From Litsea cubeba (lineage: Eukaryota; Streptophyta; Magnoliopsida; Laurales; Lauraceae): 64,000 nt of DNA. Each line of letters starts with the position of its first letter. Positions within the stretch are counted from its first letter, which is position 1. The notes beneath the pieces were generated by a model, which worked only from the letters and a program-made list of their open reading frames with translations, was not told the DNA's origin and did not search any database. The translations under genes were made by a program, and so were the position numbers. The stretch covers positions 66,667,679 to 66,731,678 of the forward strand of contig CM022949.1 of assembly GCA_012931725.1 (NCBI GenBank), given 5' to 3'. Positions 61,081 through 64,000 of the stretch are shown piece after piece.

Positions 61081-61775
61081 TGAAAGAAACAAACCAATAT
61101 CTTCTGCTAGCTGATTGATGCAGTCCAAATGCATCATTAGACAGCCCATTGAACCTAATTTCAATAGGCCAGCCCATTTGGGTCCAACCATAGTGGGCCA
61201 GCATGTGTATGTTTGATCCACTGGGCTTAACCTAAGGATGGCCATTCCAAGAACCCAACTATGCTTTCTTTCTTAATATTAAGCTTTCCAATAAAGTTCC
61301 TAGATCTAGATAAGATCTAGCAAGATAATTGATTGACATGCAATCAATTAAGATAATTGATTCAATCAATCAATATAACTGATCGAACGTAATCAATGGA
61401 AAGAATGAATATAAGCACAAAGAGATTAGCATGTAATCAATTATTGGAGGGAAAAGGGAAATCATATATAGTGTTAAAGTGTACACTTGTATAATAATAG
61501 GCCCAGGCGCCCAGCCCACTTGTATGATAATAGGCCCAGCCCACTTGTATATATGAGATCTAGTCAAAAAGATAAATACATATATGCTGGGATGTCCTTC
61601 CATTTTTTAGAGATCTAATTAGGTCTTGATTCCATGATTTGTAGCCTAATCTTAGGCAATGTAAAGTCTATATAAAGAAGAGAAATCCAAGAAGACAAGA
61701 CATCGAATGAGAATATTTTCACAAGACTCCTTCTCTGTCGTTCTAGCATTCTTTCTAAAATGCCTCTGAATGTCA

Positions 61776-61787
61776 TGGTATCAGAGC
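61776..61787 (+). other. primer-binding site of the 3'-terminal copia element
   Basis: TGGTATCAGAGC immediately after the TGTCA end of the LTR; matches the 3' end complement of initiator tRNA-Met. Confidence 0.85.
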
Positions 61788-62480
61788 TTTGGTTCTAAGA
61801 GATCTTCATTCTGAGAGACTTCTAAAGAATTATCTCTTCGTTTCTTCTCTTCTCTCTACCTGGAGTATCTCTGATCAAGGTGGCCCACCTCTGATCAAAT
61901 CACTTGTAGCCAGCAACCCACATGGTGATGATCGACTACTCTTCAAAGTTATTTTGAAGATTTTTCTGGATTATTTCCTCATCGGATAAGGTGTTGTTCA
62001 CCTACTTCTTCATCTGGCGATTTTGGCGTTTTTTTCTCAAAAGAATTTCATCCAGCCGTACAATTTTGTGGATATTTCTCCAAATCCCATCAAACGTGGA
62101 CTAGAGGACACATTTTTTATCTCCTCCAGGATGATGTCCACTAATCTGTGATTGGACCACGTTGTGGGGCCCACGCATCTCTCCTGCACAAGAACTCAAG
62201 GTCGTCTGGCAGTTTTTTTTTCTTGCTCTGGGGCAAAATTTGCTACATGCTTCTCTCAGCCACTACCGCTGCTTTCTTCCTGCTGGGTTCGTAAAATCAT
62301 CTCAGTTTACATCACAGATTCTGATCTTCTGTGATAGTTTGGCTCTACACTGTTTTTTTAATACTTTGGTTACTTTATTGCACTCTCTGGTGGCTGTTCG
62401 TGTGTCTTCAAGTTGAGATTTATTCTACTGGTAGTATCTTCAAGTTGAGATTTATTCTACTGGTAGTAGGATTGCTACTT

Positions 62481-62521
<41 letters not shown>

Positions 62522-62546
62522 CTAAACATATCTCTGCAGTGATATT

Positions 62547-64000
62547 ATGGAGAAAGGTGATATCACTGTGATCAAGTTTAATGGTAAAAACTATACCACT
62601 TAGGCTTTTCAATTTCAAATTTACCTTAAGGGTAAAGAACTCTGGGGACATCTTGATGATTCAGATCCCAAACCTACTGATGATAAGCTTTTAGCTAAAT
62701 GGGAGGTTAAAGATTGGCAAATCATGACATGGATATTGGGGTCCGTCGATGCACAGTTCATCCTGAACCTTCGCCCATACAAGACTGCTAAAGAAATGTG
62801 GCTCTATTTAAAGAAGATATATTTGTAAGAAAATTATGCTCGAAGGTTTCATTTAGAACATGAAATCTCACAGCTTGTTCAAGAGACCCTGTCGATACAG
62901 GATTACTACTCTCAGTTTACTAGTCTGTGGACTGATTACGCTGAGATTATTTATGTTGACCTTCCCGCTGCCTCCTTATCCTCTATTCAAGAGATCCACC
63001 AAACAAGTCAGCGGGATCAGTTTCTGATGAAGTTACGGCCCCAATTTGAAACTGTGCGCTCCAACTTAATGAGCAAGGTGCCTTCCCCTTCACTCGAATC
63101 ATGTTTGGGTGAACTCCTTAGAGAGGAACAGCGCTTACTGACTCAGAACGCACTTACACATACTACCCCTCCGACTGCTCCTATCGACGTTGCTTATATA
63201 GCCCGGGGTAAGCCTCAAGCCCGGGACATGAGCAAGGTCAAATGTTTTTGCTGCCACAAACTCGGACATGTTTCACTCAGTACAACCAGAAGTTGTTCCT
63301 ACTGCAAAACCAAAGGTCATGTTCTTCCAAAATGCCGGACGCGACCTCAGAATAGGGCACAACAACAGAGAGCCTACTCTGCACATCTTCCTAAAGCTTC
63401 TTCACCAGTCATGCCTGCACCACCTGTTGCCACTTCTTCTTCTACCCTTACTCCTGAAATGGTCCAGCAAATGATCATAAATGCTTTCTCTGCACTTGGC
63501 CTGTCAGGTAAACCAACATCTTCAGTATCCACCTGGTATATTGATTCAAGGGCCTCCAATCATATGACACACTCTCCTGCCAATATGACTCATATCAGGG
63601 AGTATGATGGAGACCTCTGCATCAATACCGCTGATGGTGGCAGTGTTCCCATTTTTGCTGTTGGCCAGGTTCCTCACTCCCTGCCCTTGCATAATGTTTT
63701 TCTTTCCCCTCGCTTAACCACAAATTTGTTATCCGTTGGTCAACTTGTTGATAGTAATTGCTCCATCCTTTTTTCTCGCTCTGGTTGTGTTGTGCAGGAT
63801 CAAGTATCGAGGAAGGTGCTAGCGAAGGTTCCTAAGCAAGGACGACTGTTTCCTCTCCAGATTTCATCACAAGAAAAGCCCCCTTCAGAGTCTGCTTTGT
63901 TCTCTCATTTTAGTCAAAATAAATGCCAATTGTGGCATAATCGTTTAGGACATCCTAATGCCAAAACTTTGATGTTTTTATTAAATTCTGGTTTAATTAA
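62547..64000 (+). pseudogene. copia gag-protease-integrase start, with stop codons (partial)
   Basis: Starts MEKGDITVIKFNGKNY and continues AFQFQIYLKGKELWGHLDDSDPK-like, SLQ/LSIQDYYSQFTSLW, RDQFLMKLRPQFE and the zinc knuckles CFCCHKLGHVS and CSYCKTKGHVLPKC. The protease site reads DSRASNHM, with Arg replacing Gly of the D-S-G triad, and LWHNRLGHPN-like text starts the GAG-pre-integrase block near 63930. In-frame TAG (where Trp is expected, about 62599) and TAA (about 62827) interrupt gag. The C-terminal part is beyond 64000. Confidence 0.8.

Larger units (their letters stand above)
61112..64000 (+). mobile_element. 5' part of a Ty1/copia element running off the window
   Basis: 5' LTR about 61112-61775 (TGAT...TGTCA, TATATAAAG at 61670), then the primer site TGGTATCAGAGC at 61776-61787. 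A 760-bp leader with a ~41-base T run (62481-62521) follows, then gag from 62547. The rest of pol and the 3' LTR are outside. It is related to the nested element at 37612-43052 by gag and protease wording. Confidence 0.8.

Noticed and set aside
61990..62530. Possible host exon before the copia gag
   Set aside because: Lies between the primer site and gag start; it is the retrotransposon leader.

Overview
This window is nuclear DNA of a flowering plant. It holds spliced genes with GT-AG introns, a flavonoid-pathway gene, and a dense nested layer of plant transposable elements (TEs). The species cannot be fixed from sequence alone; a woody angiosperm is my guess. Two host genes are supported. 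The first is a complete six-exon anthocyanidin reductase gene (ANR/BANYULS type) on the + strand, 5735-14770, encoding 337 aa. The second is the 3' part of a receptor-like kinase gene of the CRLK1/CRLK2 (calcium/calmodulin-regulated) type on the - strand, six exons between 45526 and 21096. Its N-terminal exons were not found and probably lie beyond 64000.

Layout. 1-3108: 3' end of a Ty3/gypsy element with an antisense, intron-containing ORF and a 741-bp 3' LTR. 3109-5734: intergenic DNA with a hAT-like MITE, then the ANR promoter (two ACCAACC MYB motifs, one abutting a CACGTG G-box, and a TATA box). 5735-14770: ANR, whose first intron carries a pogo/Lemi1-type element and a hAT-like MITE. 14771-21095: intergenic DNA with a decayed LTR split by a PIF/Harbinger-type MITE. 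21096-45526: the kinase gene. Its introns hold a second PIF-type MITE, a 1.8-kb solo LTR, a hAT-type element, a copia element interrupted by a solo LTR, a head-to-head LTR junction, a LINE 3' end, a complete copia element inside that LINE, and two identical 142-bp hAT MITEs. 45527-64000: a 10.8-kb Helitron (Rep/helicase plus RPA-like segments) and a 0.6-kb non-autonomous Helitron in tandem, both inside one 70-bp LTR of a TRIM-like element. These are followed by a hAT element nested in another hAT element, a second TRIM-like element, and the 5' part of a + strand copia element that runs off the window.

The two host genes have no evident functional link. ANR makes 2,3-cis-flavan-3-ols for proanthocyanidins; the kinase is a membrane-anchored signalling protein. 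The distinctive feature is TE stratigraphy that can be read to the base. Target-site duplications or paralogous empty sites are visible for about a dozen insertions, so the order of events can be inferred. No CRISPR arrays, operons, rRNA or convincing tRNA genes were seen, as expected for a plant nuclear region. I found no clearly new host system; the closest candidates are the Helitron tandem pair, the antisense gypsy ORF and the identical inverted MITE pair.
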